Shown here: positions 35,830 to 46,935 of the stretch, one piece after another
Position numbering within the stretch: the first letter of the stretch is position 1
How the letters are laid out: each line of letters begins with the position of its first letter
Origin: Zhongshania aliphaticivorans
GTDB taxonomy: Bacteria > Pseudomonadota > Gammaproteobacteria > Pseudomonadales > Spongiibacteraceae
DNA: 64,000 nt
Direction: 5' to 3'
NCBI RefSeq assembly: GCF_001586255.1
Contig: NZ_CP014544.1
Location: 1,829,501-1,893,500 of the forward strand
Notes under the pieces: model-generated
What the model was told of the DNA's origin: nothing
Databases searched by the model: none
What the model saw: the letters and a program-made list of their open reading frames with translations, nothing else
Translations under genes and position numbers: made by a program

Positions 35830-37869
35830 TCAGTAGGGGCCAGATTGTATTGTAGGATCACCCCATATGCCGCTCCATATCGCGTCTCCTGACAAGAAAT
35901 AGACTGCGTTGCCGTCTAGAACGGATCTGTTTTGGCCGCCGTACCAAGCCGCATTGGGCGCTGGGCTGGCAATGATGCTGCCAACGAGGTCGACACTCGC
36001 GGCGCTAGGCATGCTTTTAGCATTGATTTCTAAGAGATATAGGCGATTTTCGCTGCTATAGCTGTTGTCTGGTTTTTGATAATTGGATTGCACTGGGACG
36101 GCCAGGCGGTCGGGGCCAGTATTGCTCGGCAAATAGGTGAATGCGTGCCGGTTGTACTGGGCTTCGGAGTAGTTCCAGCCCCCGTCAACGCCTAGCAGCA
36201 CACTATTAAGTTCTTGGGGCTGGGTGATGTCGGCGATATTAAATAGGCTCAACTTTATACTTTGTTGTTGAGGCCCGCCGCGGCCGAGTCCTAATAATAA
36301 GTCCTTGCTGACCGGGTGGAGAAAATCTGAGACGCCGGGAATCTCTAGTTCACCGGCAATATAGGGATCTGCCGGATTGCTGAGATCAATCACGTATAGC
36401 GGATCGATTTGTTCAAAGGTAACGACGTAGGCGCGCTCGTCGATAAAACGAACGCCATAGAGGGCCTCATTGGCTTTGCCAATTTCTTGAGGACGCCGAG
36501 TATTTGGCAGGCTAGCCACAAGCTCCAAGGTCTTAGACTGGGAGGCTTCACCTAATATACTGAGCTGGTGGTCGCGAAGATCCTCGTTGTCATGGGTGAA
36601 TACCGTGGTAACGATGCGGAGCAGGCCATTGCGCTCAGACATTCTAAAATCGCTTTGTCCCGGCCCCCACAATTGACCAGCAATGTCGGCGGAGCCACGG
36701 TATTCGGGCCTGCCGAGAGTGAGCTTGAATTTATGAATGCGGGTGCTCTCACCTTTGTCGCTATAACGATATTGGCTGAGGTAAAGGGCTTCTTGAGAAA
36801 CATAAATACCACTGCTTTCTTCGTTGAAGCACACCGACTCTGCCGCGCCAGGTGAGGTGAGGGGGATTGCGGTAACACTAGTATAAACGGGGTATGCGTA
36901 GGTCTGGTCTTGATCGTCGCGGCTAAGTAGACAGTTTTGTGGCGTAAACAGCGGCCTGGATTCGCCATTAACCGTCAACACAGGAATCAGGTCTTGCGGT
37001 TGAATTGCCGCCAATTTCTGAGCATTGGCGTCCGCCTCGTTTTGATTGCTCGGGTAGTAGTAAATATTCTCGAATTGGGGGCTGTGGCGGCTGATGATAT
37101 AGAGGGTGTCGCCAATACGGCGACTGTCCACTAAGCCGCCTTCAATACCAATATCCCACTTTAGCTCGGGCGCGGTAATGGTTGTGGTGTCGTAAATTTT
37201 AATACTTAAATTCTGCTGTAGCCAACTGGCAATCCCCAGCCATTGGCGGCCATAGGGGCCGTAATATTGGGTGCTGCCAATACTGATCAGTTGCGGACCG
37301 CTAATATACAAGCCCTGCACGTATTCATCTTCTTGCAGGGGAATAGTGGCCACCGCTACCGCGCTGGCCGTATCTGGCTTGGTGCTTAGTATGCGAATGC
37401 CGCCTGATTGATCTGGCGAGGGCGGGGCAAAGCTGCTGGCTTCGGCGGTAGTTGCACTCTGGGCTATAAAACAGCAGCGGGCTTGTAATGTTGGCGCGAT
37501 GTAAAGATGGTCGCCGTCATACTTTAATACATCAAATTCGTCTACATCGGACTCAAGGGTATAGGTGGTGCTGTAGCTGCCACCGCTATCTGTAGCGCCG
37601 CCTGCCTCGGCAGCAACGGGCTGCATGGTGCTATTTTGCTGTTTATTACTGGACGCTGGACGAATATATGCCGCGCGAAATTGACTGACGAACTCCTCAT
37701 TACTGACAATGCTACGCAGTAAGCCCTCGTCATCTGAGGTTGTCGTATTCGGAGGGCTATTGGCGCTGCCGCTACCGCCGCAGGCTGATAGCGCCAGTAG
37801 CGCGAATAATAAGGCGGGTGCGCTGTTGTGCGGCCGGGGGAAGTTCAATCTTAATCTCACCATGTTCAT
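35830..37869 (-). CDS. Beta-propeller domain lipoprotein (Beta_propel family)
   Basis: The 679-residue protein has a lipoprotein signal ending in LLALSACGGSGS. The rest matches the secreted beta-propeller family: the opening ESDVDEFDVLKYDGDHLYIAP, then VQGLYISGPQLISIGS, IKIYDTTTITAPELKW, RIGDTLYIISR, and later GVRFIDERAYVVTFEQIDPLYVIDLSNPADP, cited only as positions near residues 450-480. These blocks appear in other bacteria as a large secreted propeller of unknown role. It stands 194 bp upstream of the DUF305 gene in the same direction. Both flanking proteins are exported, so this may be a small envelope cluster. I cannot assign a substrate. Confidence 0.8.
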   Translation of the reverse strand: MNMVRLRLNFPRPHNSAPALLFALLALSACGGSGSANSPPNTTTSDDEGLLRSIVSNEEFVSQFRAAYIRPASSNKQQNSTMQPVAAEAGGATDSGGSYSTTYTLESDVDEFDVLKYDGDHLYIAPTLQARCCFIAQSATTAEASSFAPPSPDQSGGIRILSTKPDTASAVAVATIPLQEDEYVQGLYISGPQLISIGSTQYYGPYGRQWLGIASWLQQNLSIKIYDTTTITAPELKWDIGIEGGLVDSRRIGDTLYIISRHSPQFENIYYYPSNQNEADANAQKLAAIQPQDLIPVLTVNGESRPLFTPQNCLLSRDDQDQTYAYPVYTSVTAIPLTSPGAAESVCFNEESSGIYVSQEALYLSQYRYSDKGESTRIHKFKLTLGRPEYRGSADIAGQLWGPGQSDFRMSERNGLLRIVTTVFTHDNEDLRDHQLSILGEASQSKTLELVASLPNTRRPQEIGKANEALYGVRFIDERAYVVTFEQIDPLYVIDLSNPADPYIAGELEIPGVSDFLHPVSKDLLLGLGRGGPQQQSIKLSLFNIADITQPQELNSVLLGVDGGWNYSEAQYNRHAFTYLPSNTGPDRLAVPVQSNYQKPDNSYSSENRLYLLEINAKSMPSAASVDLVGSIIASPAPNAAWYGGQNRSVLDGNAVYFLSGDAIWSGIWGDPTIQSGPY

Positions 37870-37998
37870 CTCTTTATTCGCGAGTAGGATGAAAGGAGCT
37901 ACATAAAGTCTGGGCCCGCGCTGCGCTGGCTGTCAAGGAGGCTTTTCGTGCGGCCTTGGTATGGGTTAAGCTGATGAAAATCAATCAGTAGCCTTGCA

Positions 37999-38316
37999 AT
38001 GCGATATTACAGCCTCGAAAAATTGATCAATCTTTATGATGGTTATCGTAAGGTCTTTAAAATAGACAGCCATCACCTCATGCTGCTGCAAATCGACGGG
38101 CAGCGCTATCTCATTGAAAGCCAATGTCCCCACCGTGAATACCCTTTGCGCAGCTCGGACGTTGAAGGCGGTGAACTGGTTTGCCCCCAACATGGCTATC
38201 GCTTTGATATTCGCAGCGGCGAATTGCTGGCGGCAAGTGAAGAACCCTGCCGCAACCTGCGCTGCTATACCTTGGCGGACAGAGACAATGAAGTGGGTGT
38301 CATGCTCGCCGAGTGA
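37999..38316 (+). CDS. Small Rieske [2Fe-2S] protein
   Basis: The 105-residue protein is a single Rieske domain. The cluster ligands are Cys43 and His45 in QCPHREYP, and Cys62 and His65 in VCPQHGYRFD. It lacks the catalytic domain of ring-hydroxylating dioxygenases and any membrane anchor. It could be a ferredoxin for an oxygenase or a domain of nitrite-reductase small-subunit type. It is alone, divergent from the propeller gene and convergent, 7 bp apart, with the GNAT gene. A partner is not visible. Confidence 0.86.
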   Translation: MRYYSLEKLINLYDGYRKVFKIDSHHLMLLQIDGQRYLIESQCPHREYPLRSSDVEGGELVCPQHGYRFDIRSGELLAASEEPCRNLRCYTLADRDNEVGVMLAE

Positions 38317-38323
38317 GGCTTAA

Positions 38324-39238
38324 TCAATAAAAAGGCTTTAGTGAGCGCGGTTCTGCCGCGTGGCGCCATAGCTGGTCAAACTTCATACGATACTGACGTG
38401 CAATGGCTTCGTCATCTGAGGATAAAATCTGTGCTATTTCGCTTTGATGGGGATAAGTGATGAGGTGATCTTCGTCACTCACAACAAAATACTCATCGGC
38501 ATTCACGGTATAGTCGATGCTAAGAGTGCGCAATTGCAAAATATGTCGATACTGCCTGCTTAGTTCAACCAGCGGATGATGAGTCTCCCGTAGCGGGCGC
38601 TCCTCGCAAATCATGAGGAACACCTTGCTGTCTTGATGGCGGTGGGCAAATTCATAAATACAGCGAATAAACTCGGCATTTGCAAACAGCGCTGGCTCGA
38701 GGCTATGACTGAAAATACGCAGTTCCCAGCGGCCATTTTTGCACAGTTCGAGTACGCCTTGCGCTGGATTGGCGCGCAGGCCAGGGTCAACGTTAAAGCC
38801 CAGTGGCGCGTCCGATGTTAGTTGTAGATACATGTGTTGATGGGCAATACCTGCGTCCATAAAACGCGGGCCTTTAACCCGGAAGCCTGCGGTTTCGTAA
38901 AAGGCGATGGCGTGAGTTTGGGCGCCAAGTTCTACCGCCGGATACTGGCGCGTTTTCGCTTCCTTGATAATAGCGTTGATGAGTGCTTTGCCAACGCCTT
39001 TGCCACGATAGGGCTTAAGCACCGCCATGCGGCCGATAGCGCCACCGTCTAACATTCTGGCCGTGCCAATGACTTTATCTTCTATGCGGGCGAGCCAGTG
39101 GCTGGCTAGGGAGTCAAATTCGTCGAGTTCAAGCGCTTCTGGGACACCTTGTTCGTCGACAAATACGCGGTGGCGGATTTCAGAGAGAAGTCCGGCGTGG
39201 TGTGCCCAATCGGCTTTAGCTATCGTAAGTGTCGTCAT
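38324..39238 (-). CDS. GNAT-family N-acetyltransferase with C-terminal DUF7931-type domain
   Basis: The 304-residue product has an N-terminal GNAT domain (about 1-145). It carries LKPYRGKGVGKALINAI, the acetyl-CoA pyrophosphate loop, and AIAFYETAGFRVKG at the end of the fold. The C-terminal 150 residues (LRIFSHSLEPALF onwards) resemble the DUF7931 module found behind such domains in Pseudomonas. I chose the ATG at 39238; the frame extends six codons upstream. The start overlaps the 3' end of roxA by 23 bp, so it belongs to the purB-roxA transcript. Substrate unknown. Confidence 0.82.
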   Translation of the reverse strand: MTTLTIAKADWAHHAGLLSEIRHRVFVDEQGVPEALELDEFDSLASHWLARIEDKVIGTARMLDGGAIGRMAVLKPYRGKGVGKALINAIIKEAKTRQYPAVELGAQTHAIAFYETAGFRVKGPRFMDAGIAHQHMYLQLTSDAPLGFNVDPGLRANPAQGVLELCKNGRWELRIFSHSLEPALFANAEFIRCIYEFAHRHQDSKVFLMICEERPLRETHHPLVELSRQYRHILQLRTLSIDYTVNADEYFVVSDEDHLITYPHQSEIAQILSSDDEAIARQYRMKFDQLWRHAAEPRSLKPFY

Positions 39239-40349
39239 CAAAGTAGAGCGTAGCATTGCAATACAAGGCGTACAGCATTTCTTCGCTAAAACTGCGGAAA
39301 TTACCTATCGATTTGCCGCTTTCGATCTGACACAGCGCTCGCACATCGTCGCGATCCTGAGGTGGGTAGGCAAAGGCCACACCGTCGGCGAAGAGGTGCT
39401 GTTCATCGAAGGCCAAACGGGCGCCTAGGCGCAGGTGAAGGTCTATACCTTGGGCGCGCAGCTCTGCAAAGTCGTCGCGGCTGAGGCTGTCGTCGCGAAA
39501 TTCACTCTGATCCGGCACCCGGGTCATCATTTCGCCAAACCAGCGCGCGAGCAGGGCGTCATTGTCGAGTTGTTTAAGCAATACAGCTTTTAATTGCGCG
39601 TGAACGGCAGGGGATATTTCACCAGGATTGGCGGCAGCGCTAAGCTGAGGGTCTTGATAGCGCTTGGACTCATCGCTGCGACTGGCAATTTCATCACTGA
39701 AATCCCCAAGCAGTGCGGCTTCTGATGGCGCTCTAAAACCCACCGACAGCGTCATGCAATCGTCGCCTTCGGCCACGCCCCAGTGGGCGACGCCGGGCGG
39801 CACATAGAGAATATCACCCGCTTCGAGCAGAAACTCTTGTTCGGTCTCAAAGTGCTGTAGCAGTTTAAGCTGGGGGTGGTTGTGCAGCGGGGTGTCTGGC
39901 CCGCAATGACTGCCAATTTTCCAGCGGCGCTGGCCACTGCCCTGAACGAGAAAAACATCGTATTGGTCGTAATGGGGGCCAACATTGCCGCCATCGGTGG
40001 CGTAGCTGACCATAATATCTTCAGTACGCCAGCGGGGCAGGAAGCGAAACTTCGCCATTAAATCGGCTAATTCCGGCAGGTATTGGTCTACGCCCTGAAC
40101 TAATAAAGTCCAGTGAGATGTTGGCAGGGTGGCGAAATCGGCTTCTTGAAAAGGCCCGTTGCGCAATTCCCAGCCGTCTTTAGCTTCAATAATAATACGA
40201 CTATCGACGTCTTCTTCGCAGGCGAGGCCCGCGAGGTCATTGCCGTCTAAGGGGCATTCAAACCCGGGCAGGGCGGCCTTGATTAAGACTGCTTTGCGCT
40301 GCCAGGCGGTATCCAGAAAATGCTGGGCATCAAATCCTTGCAGCGCCAT
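39216..40349 (-). CDS. roxA: Ribosomal protein uL16 3-hydroxylase (cupin oxygenase RoxA/YcfD)
   Basis: The 377-residue protein is a JmjC-type, Fe(II)/2-oxoglutarate oxygenase. It hydroxylates an arginine of ribosomal protein L16. The iron triad is visible: GPHYDQYD with His126 and Asp128, and PPGVAHWGVAE with His189, at nearly the same positions as E. coli YcfD. The FLVQGSGQRRWKIG strand after the first motif is also typical. It begins 5 bp after purB ends and is in the same operon, the order seen in Pseudomonas. It overlaps the downstream GNAT gene. Confidence 0.92.
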   Translation of the reverse strand: MALQGFDAQHFLDTAWQRKAVLIKAALPGFECPLDGNDLAGLACEEDVDSRIIIEAKDGWELRNGPFQEADFATLPTSHWTLLVQGVDQYLPELADLMAKFRFLPRWRTEDIMVSYATDGGNVGPHYDQYDVFLVQGSGQRRWKIGSHCGPDTPLHNHPQLKLLQHFETEQEFLLEAGDILYVPPGVAHWGVAEGDDCMTLSVGFRAPSEAALLGDFSDEIASRSDESKRYQDPQLSAAANPGEISPAVHAQLKAVLLKQLDNDALLARWFGEMMTRVPDQSEFRDDSLSRDDFAELRAQGIDLHLRLGARLAFDEQHLFADGVAFAYPPQDRDDVRALCQIESGKSIGNFRSFSEEMLYALYCNATLYFDDDTYDS

Positions 40350-40354
40350 GGCGA

Positions 40355-41746
<1,392 letters not shown>

Positions 41747-41777
41747 CTATTGCGGAAAGCGCGCAATAATACACGAG

Positions 41778-42431
41778 TTAACGAGGGATTTCAGTGCCAA
41801 GTAGCTGTTTAGTCTGGGCAAAAAGTCGGTTGCGTTGGAATATAAGTTTCCAGCGACTGCCGCCAGCTTGGCGCCACAAATAGCTGGCGCGAATTGATGC
41901 CAGCAGTAGGCTGCGAATTCGAGCGGCATTGTTCGGGTTTTGCAGCTCTTGGGCGCTGCCGGTAATTTGAATTCTGAAATTGTATTTGGAAATCGTATCT
42001 TGATAAATTGATGAAAGAGACGAGCTTAAGCTACTGATATCAATATTATTCATCTCTTTATTTTTGGCTGCATGCTGCAGCCGGTTGCGCAGCAGCGAGG
42101 CGGTTGTATCGTCGCCCCGCAGCTTTTTGTGCAGGTGCAAAACCCCGAGGCAATAGCGCATAACTGCGCGGCGCTCTCCGTAATCATTACCGCTTAAGAG
42201 GTCGCGCAGGCCGCGAATACCCACTTCAAGATTTTCGATGCCGCCATAGGCCTCTTCGACCGTGGTGGCTGAGAAGGCAAATAGGCTGTTGATTGACGCT
42301 TCCAGCGCCTGGGGTTCGGCTTGACCGGTGCGGGCGATTTGATCCACCAATACCGTACCTTGCACAATAGCCGCGAGGGCCAGAACTTGTTGTCTAGCGA
42401 GTTGCTCGGGTTTGCTTAATAGGGTGTTCAT
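41778..42431 (-). CDS. hflD: High frequency lysogenization protein HflD homolog
   Basis: The 217-residue helical, peripheral membrane protein matches HflD. It has the usual opening ([25 protein letters not shown]), cited as residues 8-32, and the central GLRDLLSGN and [14 protein letters not shown] blocks. E. coli HflD binds phage lambda CII and affects lysogeny. Its normal cellular role is not settled. Its ATG overlaps the mnmA stop by four bases, and it stands between mnmA and purB as in E. coli and Pseudomonas. Confidence 0.93.
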   Translation of the reverse strand: MNTLLSKPEQLARQQVLALAAIVQGTVLVDQIARTGQAEPQALEASINSLFAFSATTVEEAYGGIENLEVGIRGLRDLLSGNDYGERRAVMRYCLGVLHLHKKLRGDDTTASLLRNRLQHAAKNKEMNNIDISSLSSSLSSIYQDTISKYNFRIQITGSAQELQNPNNAARIRSLLLASIRASYLWRQAGGSRWKLIFQRNRLFAQTKQLLGTEIPR

Positions 42432-43543
42432 AATAAATTAAACCCTGCTTCGATTACGCCACCGCCAAGGCAAATGTCGCCATCGTAAAAGACCACCGAT
42501 TGGCCGGGGGTAATCGCGCGCTGGGCTTCGCTGAAATGCACTTCATAGCGACCGTCGATGGCGCGAATCTCACAATCTTGGTCTGCTTGCCGGTAGCGGG
42601 TTTTAGCCTTGCAAACGTAGGGGAATTGCGGTGCTTGGCCGGTAATCCAGTGAATTTCGCCTACCTGTAGCGCTTGTTTTAGCAGCGCTGGGTGTTGGCC
42701 GCCTTGGGCGACCAGCAAAACATTGCGCGTTAAATCCTTATCGACCACATACCAAGGCTCTTCGCCGCCGCCTTTAACGCCGCCGATACCCAAGCCTTGG
42801 CGCTGGCCAATGGTGTGGTACATCAGGCCGCTGTGTTGGCCCATGTCCTCGCCATCTAAACTCTCAATACGACCGGGCTTGGCGGGAAGGTATTGCTGTA
42901 AAAAGTCTTTAAAGCGGCGCTCACCGATAAAGCAAATGCCGGTACTGTCTTTTTTGTTGTGAGTGATTAGTCCGTTTGCTTCGGCCAGAGCACGAACTTC
43001 GGGTTTTTCAATTTCGCCAACAGGGAATAGGGTTCGGGCGAGCTGTTCGCTCCCCACGGCATGCAGGAAGTAGCTTTGATCCTTGTTTGCGTCTAGGCCT
43101 TTTAAGAGCTGGCTGCGACCATCAACATCGCGACGGCGGGTGTAGTGACCGGTAGCGATATAATCGGCGCCTAAAACCAAGGCGTAATCGAGGAAGGCTT
43201 TAAACTTAATTTCGCGATTACACAGAATATCTGGGTTAGGAGTGCGTCCAGCCTTGTATTCGGCCAAAAAATGCTCAAAAACGTTATCCCAGTATTCGCT
43301 GGCGAAATTCGCGGTGTGTAAATGAATGCCTAAGGTTTTGCAGACGGCGGCGGCATCGGCCAAGTCATCTTTGGCAGTGCAGTATTCGGTGCCGTCGTCT
43401 TCGTCCCAGTTTTTCATGAACAGGCCTTCGACCTGATAGCCTTGCTGCATTAAAAGCAGGGCTGAAACAGAGGAGTCGACACCGCCGGACATACCGACGA
43501 TCACTTTGATTTTGCTATTGTCTTGTTGCGTGTTCTCGTGCAT
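42428..43543 (-). CDS. mnmA: tRNA-specific 2-thiouridylase MnmA
   Basis: The 371-residue enzyme puts sulphur on U34 of tRNA-Lys, Glu and Gln. The PP-loop is [15 protein letters not shown] at the N-terminus. The two catalytic cysteines are in [13 protein letters not shown] and [13 protein letters not shown] chose the ATG at 43543 (MHENTQQ), which overlaps the nudJ stop by one base (TGATG); the frame continues upstream to 43606, inside nudJ, without family similarity. The gene is coupled to nudJ before it and hflD after it. Confidence 0.96.
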   Translation of the reverse strand: MHENTQQDNSKIKVIVGMSGGVDSSVSALLLMQQGYQVEGLFMKNWDEDDGTEYCTAKDDLADAAAVCKTLGIHLHTANFASEYWDNVFEHFLAEYKAGRTPNPDILCNREIKFKAFLDYALVLGADYIATGHYTRRRDVDGRSQLLKGLDANKDQSYFLHAVGSEQLARTLFPVGEIEKPEVRALAEANGLITHNKKDSTGICFIGERRFKDFLQQYLPAKPGRIESLDGEDMGQHSGLMYHTIGQRQGLGIGGVKGGGEEPWYVVDKDLTRNVLLVAQGGQHPALLKQALQVGEIHWITGQAPQFPYVCKAKTRYRQADQDCEIRAIDGRYEVHFSEAQRAITPGQSVVFYDGDICLGGGVIEAGFNLL

Positions 43544-44001
43544 CAACGCGTTCCGTAAATCATAGATAGGGGATAGCGGTGGCCGCTGAGGTAGCGCTCT
43601 AGGCATTCCAATACCAGCGGGCTGCGTAACATTGCTCGGCGTTCCTTTAATTCGTCATAGCTGAGCCAAATAGCTTGCTCGATATCGCTGTCTAAAGCTT
43701 GTTCAGGACAAAACGCCACGGGCCGCGCAAAAAAGCTGGTGCGCTGGTAGGTTACGCCGTTGGCTGGGGCGGTGTAGAGGCCAAAGCCAACGATGCCGAG
43801 TATTTCAACCCGCCATTGGGTTTCTTCTAGCGTTTCTCGCTGCGCCGCCTCTAGCAAGCTTTCGTTTTGCTCAAGATGGCCTGCTGGCTGATTGATTACT
43901 CGTTGTCCGTTCTTGATTTCTTCAACAAAGAGAAACTTGCCGTCATTCTCAACGAGAGTAGCCACGGTAACGTGGGGCTGCCAATCCATAGAGGAGTCCA
44001 A
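43543..44001 (-). CDS. nudJ: NUDIX hydrolase, NudJ-type phosphatase
   Basis: The 152-residue protein opens with [22 protein letters not shown], closely like E. coli NudJ, and has the Nudix box [20 protein letters not shown] followed by the Nudix helix's conserved Glu pair. NudJ hydrolyses thiamine pyrophosphate precursors and nucleoside di- or triphosphates. It is the first gene of the nudJ-mnmA-hflD-purB run and is one base coupled to mnmA. The rluE gene lies 34 bp upstream in the same direction. Confidence 0.92.
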   Translation of the reverse strand: MDSSMDWQPHVTVATLVENDGKFLFVEEIKNGQRVINQPAGHLEQNESLLEAAQRETLEETQWRVEILGIVGFGLYTAPANGVTYQRTSFFARPVAFCPEQALDSDIEQAIWLSYDELKERRAMLRSPLVLECLERYLSGHRYPLSMIYGTR

Positions 44002-44035
44002 GTGCTAAAAGCGGAATTGTAACAGCTGCCACGCC

Positions 44036-44686
44036 TTAAGGACTACGTTTGCGCGGTTTGGCGCCAAGGGTTTTGCCCTTGGTTTTCCGATAAGGTGTTC
44101 TTGCTGCCGGTTTCCTGGGGCTGGCGTAACGTTTGAATTCATCGCCAAGGGTGATTTTGCGGTGTTCGCCGGGGGCGAGATTGTCGACGCTCCAGTCGCC
44201 TATTGCGGCGCGAACGAGGCGCAGGGTCGGAAATCCCACTGCGGCGGTCATACGCCGAACTTGACGATTGCGGCCCTCACTTATTTGCAAGCTAAGCCAT
44301 GACGTCGGAATGGCTGCCCGGTACCGCACTGGGGGGTCTCGTGGCCACAGTGAGGAGGGTTCGGTGATGCGTTCGGCGTGAGCGGGCAGGGTGGGTCCGT
44401 CTTTAAGCATTACCCCGCGACGCAGCTGAGCGAGGGCATCGTCACTGATTTCGCCTTCCACTTGCGCCCAATACGTTTTACGCAATTTATGCCGGGGGTG
44501 ACTAATTTGGTGCTGCAGCTCACCGTCGCCAGTCAATATCATTAGGCCTTCGGAGTCATAATCGAGGCGCCCCGCTGGATAAATGGCGGGTATCCTGATG
44601 TAATCAGCTAGGGTGGCCCGGCCATCTGAGTCAGTGAATTGACTCATTACTTGAAAGGGCTTGTTGAAAATAAAAATGTCGCTCAC
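44036..44686 (-). CDS. rluE: 23S rRNA pseudouridine synthase, RluE type
   Basis: The 216-residue enzyme makes pseudouridine 2457 in 23S rRNA. The RsuA-family catalytic block is PAGRLDYDSEGLMILTGDG with the nucleophilic Asp in GRLDYD. Other family motifs are FNKPFQVMSQF at the start, RKTYWAQVEG and SEGRNRQVRRMTAAVG. No S4 domain is present, which agrees with RluE. The C-terminus is rich in Lys/Arg (KTKGKTLGAKPRKRSP). It is divergent from icd, as in E. coli and Pseudomonas. Confidence 0.94.
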   Translation of the reverse strand: MSDIFIFNKPFQVMSQFTDSDGRATLADYIRIPAIYPAGRLDYDSEGLMILTGDGELQHQISHPRHKLRKTYWAQVEGEISDDALAQLRRGVMLKDGPTLPAHAERITEPSSLWPRDPPVRYRAAIPTSWLSLQISEGRNRQVRRMTAAVGFPTLRLVRAAIGDWSVDNLAPGEHRKITLGDEFKRYASPRKPAARTPYRKTKGKTLGAKPRKRSP

Positions 44687-44826
44687 GTTAAAATAGGCTC
44701 ATTCATAGAAGAAATCTCGGTATAAAGTGTTACAATGTCGCGCTTTTTACCGAAGCTGTATTGTACCTAATACAGTTAATCTTCGTATTGTGAGCAAGTG
44801 CGAGCACAGATACTAACTGATAAACC

Positions 44827-46095
44827 ATGGAGTCAAAAATGGGATACCAACATATCAAGGTACCTGCAGAGGGCGAGAAAATCACCGTTAATGCGGATCT
44901 TTCCCTGAACGTACCCGATCGGCCAGTAATACCTTTTATCGAAGGTGATGGCATCGGGGTCGACATTACTCCGGTGATGATCAACGTAGTTGATGCAGCC
45001 GTAGAAAAAGCCTACTCAGGCAAGAAAAAAATCAGCTGGATGGAAATTTACACTGGCGAGAAAGCCGCTGAGTTGTATGAAGGCGACTGGTTTCCCGCTG
45101 AAACGCTAGACGCAATCAAAGACTACGTAGTAGGCATTAAAGGCCCGTTAACTACGCCAGTTGGCGGCGGTTTCCGTTCATTGAACGTGGCGCTGCGTCA
45201 AGAATTGGATCTGTATGTTTGTCAGCGTCCAGTGCGTTGGTTCGAAGGTGTACCTTCACCTGTTAAAGAGCCAGGCAAGACTAATATGGTTATCTTCCGT
45301 GAGAACTCTGAAGATATCTATGCGGGCATTGAGTGGAAGGCGGGTACGCCAGAAGCAGATAAAGTGATTGAGTTCTTTCAGGAAGAAATGGGTGTTACTA
45401 AAATCCGCTTCCCGCAGGAATGCGGTATCGGCATTAAGCCAGTTTCCAAAGAAGGTACTGTGCGTCTGGTGCGTAAAGCCATTCAGTACACCATTGATCA
45501 AGATTTGCCGTCACTGACCATCGTGCACAAAGGCAATATCATGAAGTTCACCGAGGGCGCTTTCAAGAACTGGGCTTACGAGCTGGCGATGGAAGAGTTT
45601 GGCGGTACATTGATTGATGGCGGTCCATGGGTGAGCATTAAAAACCCGAATACCGGCAAAGAAATCGTTATTAAAGACGTTATTGCTGACGCGATGCTTC
45701 AGCAGGTGCTGCTGCGTCCAGACGAGTACAGCGTTATTGCCACTCTTAACTTGAACGGTGATTACCTGTCTGATGCACTGGCTGCCCAGGTTGGTGGTAT
45801 TGGTATCGCGCCAGGTGCAAACCTGAGTGATAACATCGCACTGTTTGAGGCAACTCACGGTACTGCGCCTAAGTACACCGGCCAAGACAAAGTGAACCCC
45901 GGTTCATTGATTCTGTCTGCCGAAATGATGTTGCGTCACATGGGTTGGAACGAAGCGGCAGATCTGATTATCACTGGTATGAACGGTGCAATTCAGGCCA
46001 AGACCGTAACTTACGACTTTGAACGTTTGATGGAAGGTGCAACCTTGCTGAAGTGTTCTGAGTTTGGTGATGCAATCGTTAAGCACATGGCGTAA
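44827..46095 (+). CDS. icd: NADP-dependent isocitrate dehydrogenase
   Basis: The 422-residue TCA enzyme oxidises isocitrate to 2-oxoglutarate. It follows E. coli Icd closely: [16 protein letters not shown] near residue 37, [20 protein letters not shown] around 98-117, where the Ser in FRSLNV is the site phosphorylated by Ace[12 protein letters not shown], and [17 protein letters not shown]. The length and the Lys/Tyr pattern after HGTAPKY fit the NADP type. I kept the ATG at 44827 because MESK matches the E. coli start; a second ATG lies 12 bp on. It is divergent from rluE and ends at a hairpin terminator. Confidence 0.97.
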   Translation: MESKMGYQHIKVPAEGEKITVNADLSLNVPDRPVIPFIEGDGIGVDITPVMINVVDAAVEKAYSGKKKISWMEIYTGEKAAELYEGDWFPAETLDAIKDYVVGIKGPLTTPVGGGFRSLNVALRQELDLYVCQRPVRWFEGVPSPVKEPGKTNMVIFRENSEDIYAGIEWKAGTPEADKVIEFFQEEMGVTKIRFPQECGIGIKPVSKEGTVRLVRKAIQYTIDQDLPSLTIVHKGNIMKFTEGAFKNWAYELAMEEFGGTLIDGGPWVSIKNPNTGKEIVIKDVIADAMLQQVLLRPDEYSVIATLNLNGDYLSDALAAQVGGIGIAPGANLSDNIALFEATHGTAPKYTGQDKVNPGSLILSAEMMLRHMGWNEAADLIITGMNGAIQAKTVTYDFERLMEGATLLKCSEFGDAIVKHMA

Positions 46096-46103
46096 AAAGC
46101 CCT

Positions 46104-46138
46104 CGCCACCAGCCTAGGCTGGTGGCGTATTCTTTTCT
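46104..46138. terminator. Terminator between convergent icd and cspD
   Basis: CGCCACCAGCC (46104-46114) and GGCTGGTGGCG (46117-46127) form an 11-bp perfect stem, with TATTCTTTTC after it on the forward strand. On the reverse strand the stem is followed by AGGGCTTTTTACG, so both genes can use it. Confidence 0.85.
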
Positions 46139-46145
46139 GTAAACT

Positions 46146-46361
46146 CTATTCTGACGTTTCGGCTGCTTTTATGTCGGTAGCGTGCAGCCCCTTTGGTCCT
46201 GGCTCAGCCTTAAATACGACGTTTTGACCTGCTTTAAGGGTCTTGTATCCGTCCATAGTAATTGCTGAGTAGTGAGCAAATATTTCATCTTCGCCGCTTT
46301 CGGAGACGATGAATCCATAACCTTTGGCGTTATTGAACCACTTTACAACACCGCTTTGCAT
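46146..46361 (-). CDS. cspD: Cold-shock-like protein CspD
   Basis: The 71-residue protein is a single cold-shock domain with both RNA-binding motifs, KGYGFI and EDEIFAHYSAI. MQSGVVKWFNNAKGYGF at the start is near-identical to CspD proteins. CspD binds single-stranded nucleic acid and inhibits replication in stationary phase in E. coli. The short C-terminal tail (KAAETSE) fits. It is divergent from clpS with about 186 bp between them, the standard gammaproteobacterial arrangement. Confidence 0.95.
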   Translation of the reverse strand: MQSGVVKWFNNAKGYGFIVSESGEDEIFAHYSAITMDGYKTLKAGQNVVFKAEPGPKGLHATDIKAAETSE

Positions 46362-46547
46362 AGCCTTTCTTCCTTAATTGTCGTTATAGTTATTCTAACG
46401 TTTACAAAAACTGCCTTGTATTTGTTAATACCGCCCCCATTTTTAAAACAGTCCGGCCACGACGTCAAGTAAAGGCGTGTAAGATATGATGTTGGTGAAT
46501 TTCCCTATTGCGAAGGGTTACAGTGGTGCTAAGCTCAGGTAAAGTCA

Positions 46548-46904
46548 GTGAAAATGCGAATTAATATACAGAATATGGCGAATAAGTCCGACGAGGACGA
46601 TCACGGAAATGGTGTTGCAGTTCAGGAGTCGAAACCAGAACTCAAGAAACCGCGTATGTACGCTGTGGTCTTATTAAATGACGATTACACGCCCATGGAG
46701 TTTGTGATCGAGGTTTTAGAGGACTTTTTTTATTTGGATCGTCAACGCGCAACACAGATCATGCTGGCGGTCCACACTAAGGGCAAAGGCGTGTGTGGAA
46801 TATTTACCAAGGACATTGCTGAGACGAAATCGGCGCTGGTGAATCAGTACGCTAGAGACAACGGTCATCCATTACTTGCTGAGATAGAAGAGAGTGATGA
46901 CTAA
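46548..46904 (+). CDS. clpS: ATP-dependent Clp protease adaptor ClpS
   Basis: The 118-residue adaptor carries N-degron substrates to ClpAP. The core starts at [20 protein letters not shown], with the conserved [10 protein letters not shown] substrate pocket. The [10 protein letters not shown] loop and the second half [10 protein letters not shown] are as in E. coli ClpS. A flexible acidic N-terminal tail of about 35 residues precedes it. The start is uncertain: the GTG at 46548 has AGGT at a good distance, and ATGs lie at 46554 and 46575. It is followed 31 bp later by clpA. Confidence 0.95.
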   Translation: MKMRINIQNMANKSDEDDHGNGVAVQESKPELKKPRMYAVVLLNDDYTPMEFVIEVLEDFFYLDRQRATQIMLAVHTKGKGVCGIFTKDIAETKSALVNQYARDNGHPLLAEIEESDD

Positions 46905-46935
46905 AACTGGTAATTGCAGAAGGCGAATGTAGTCT

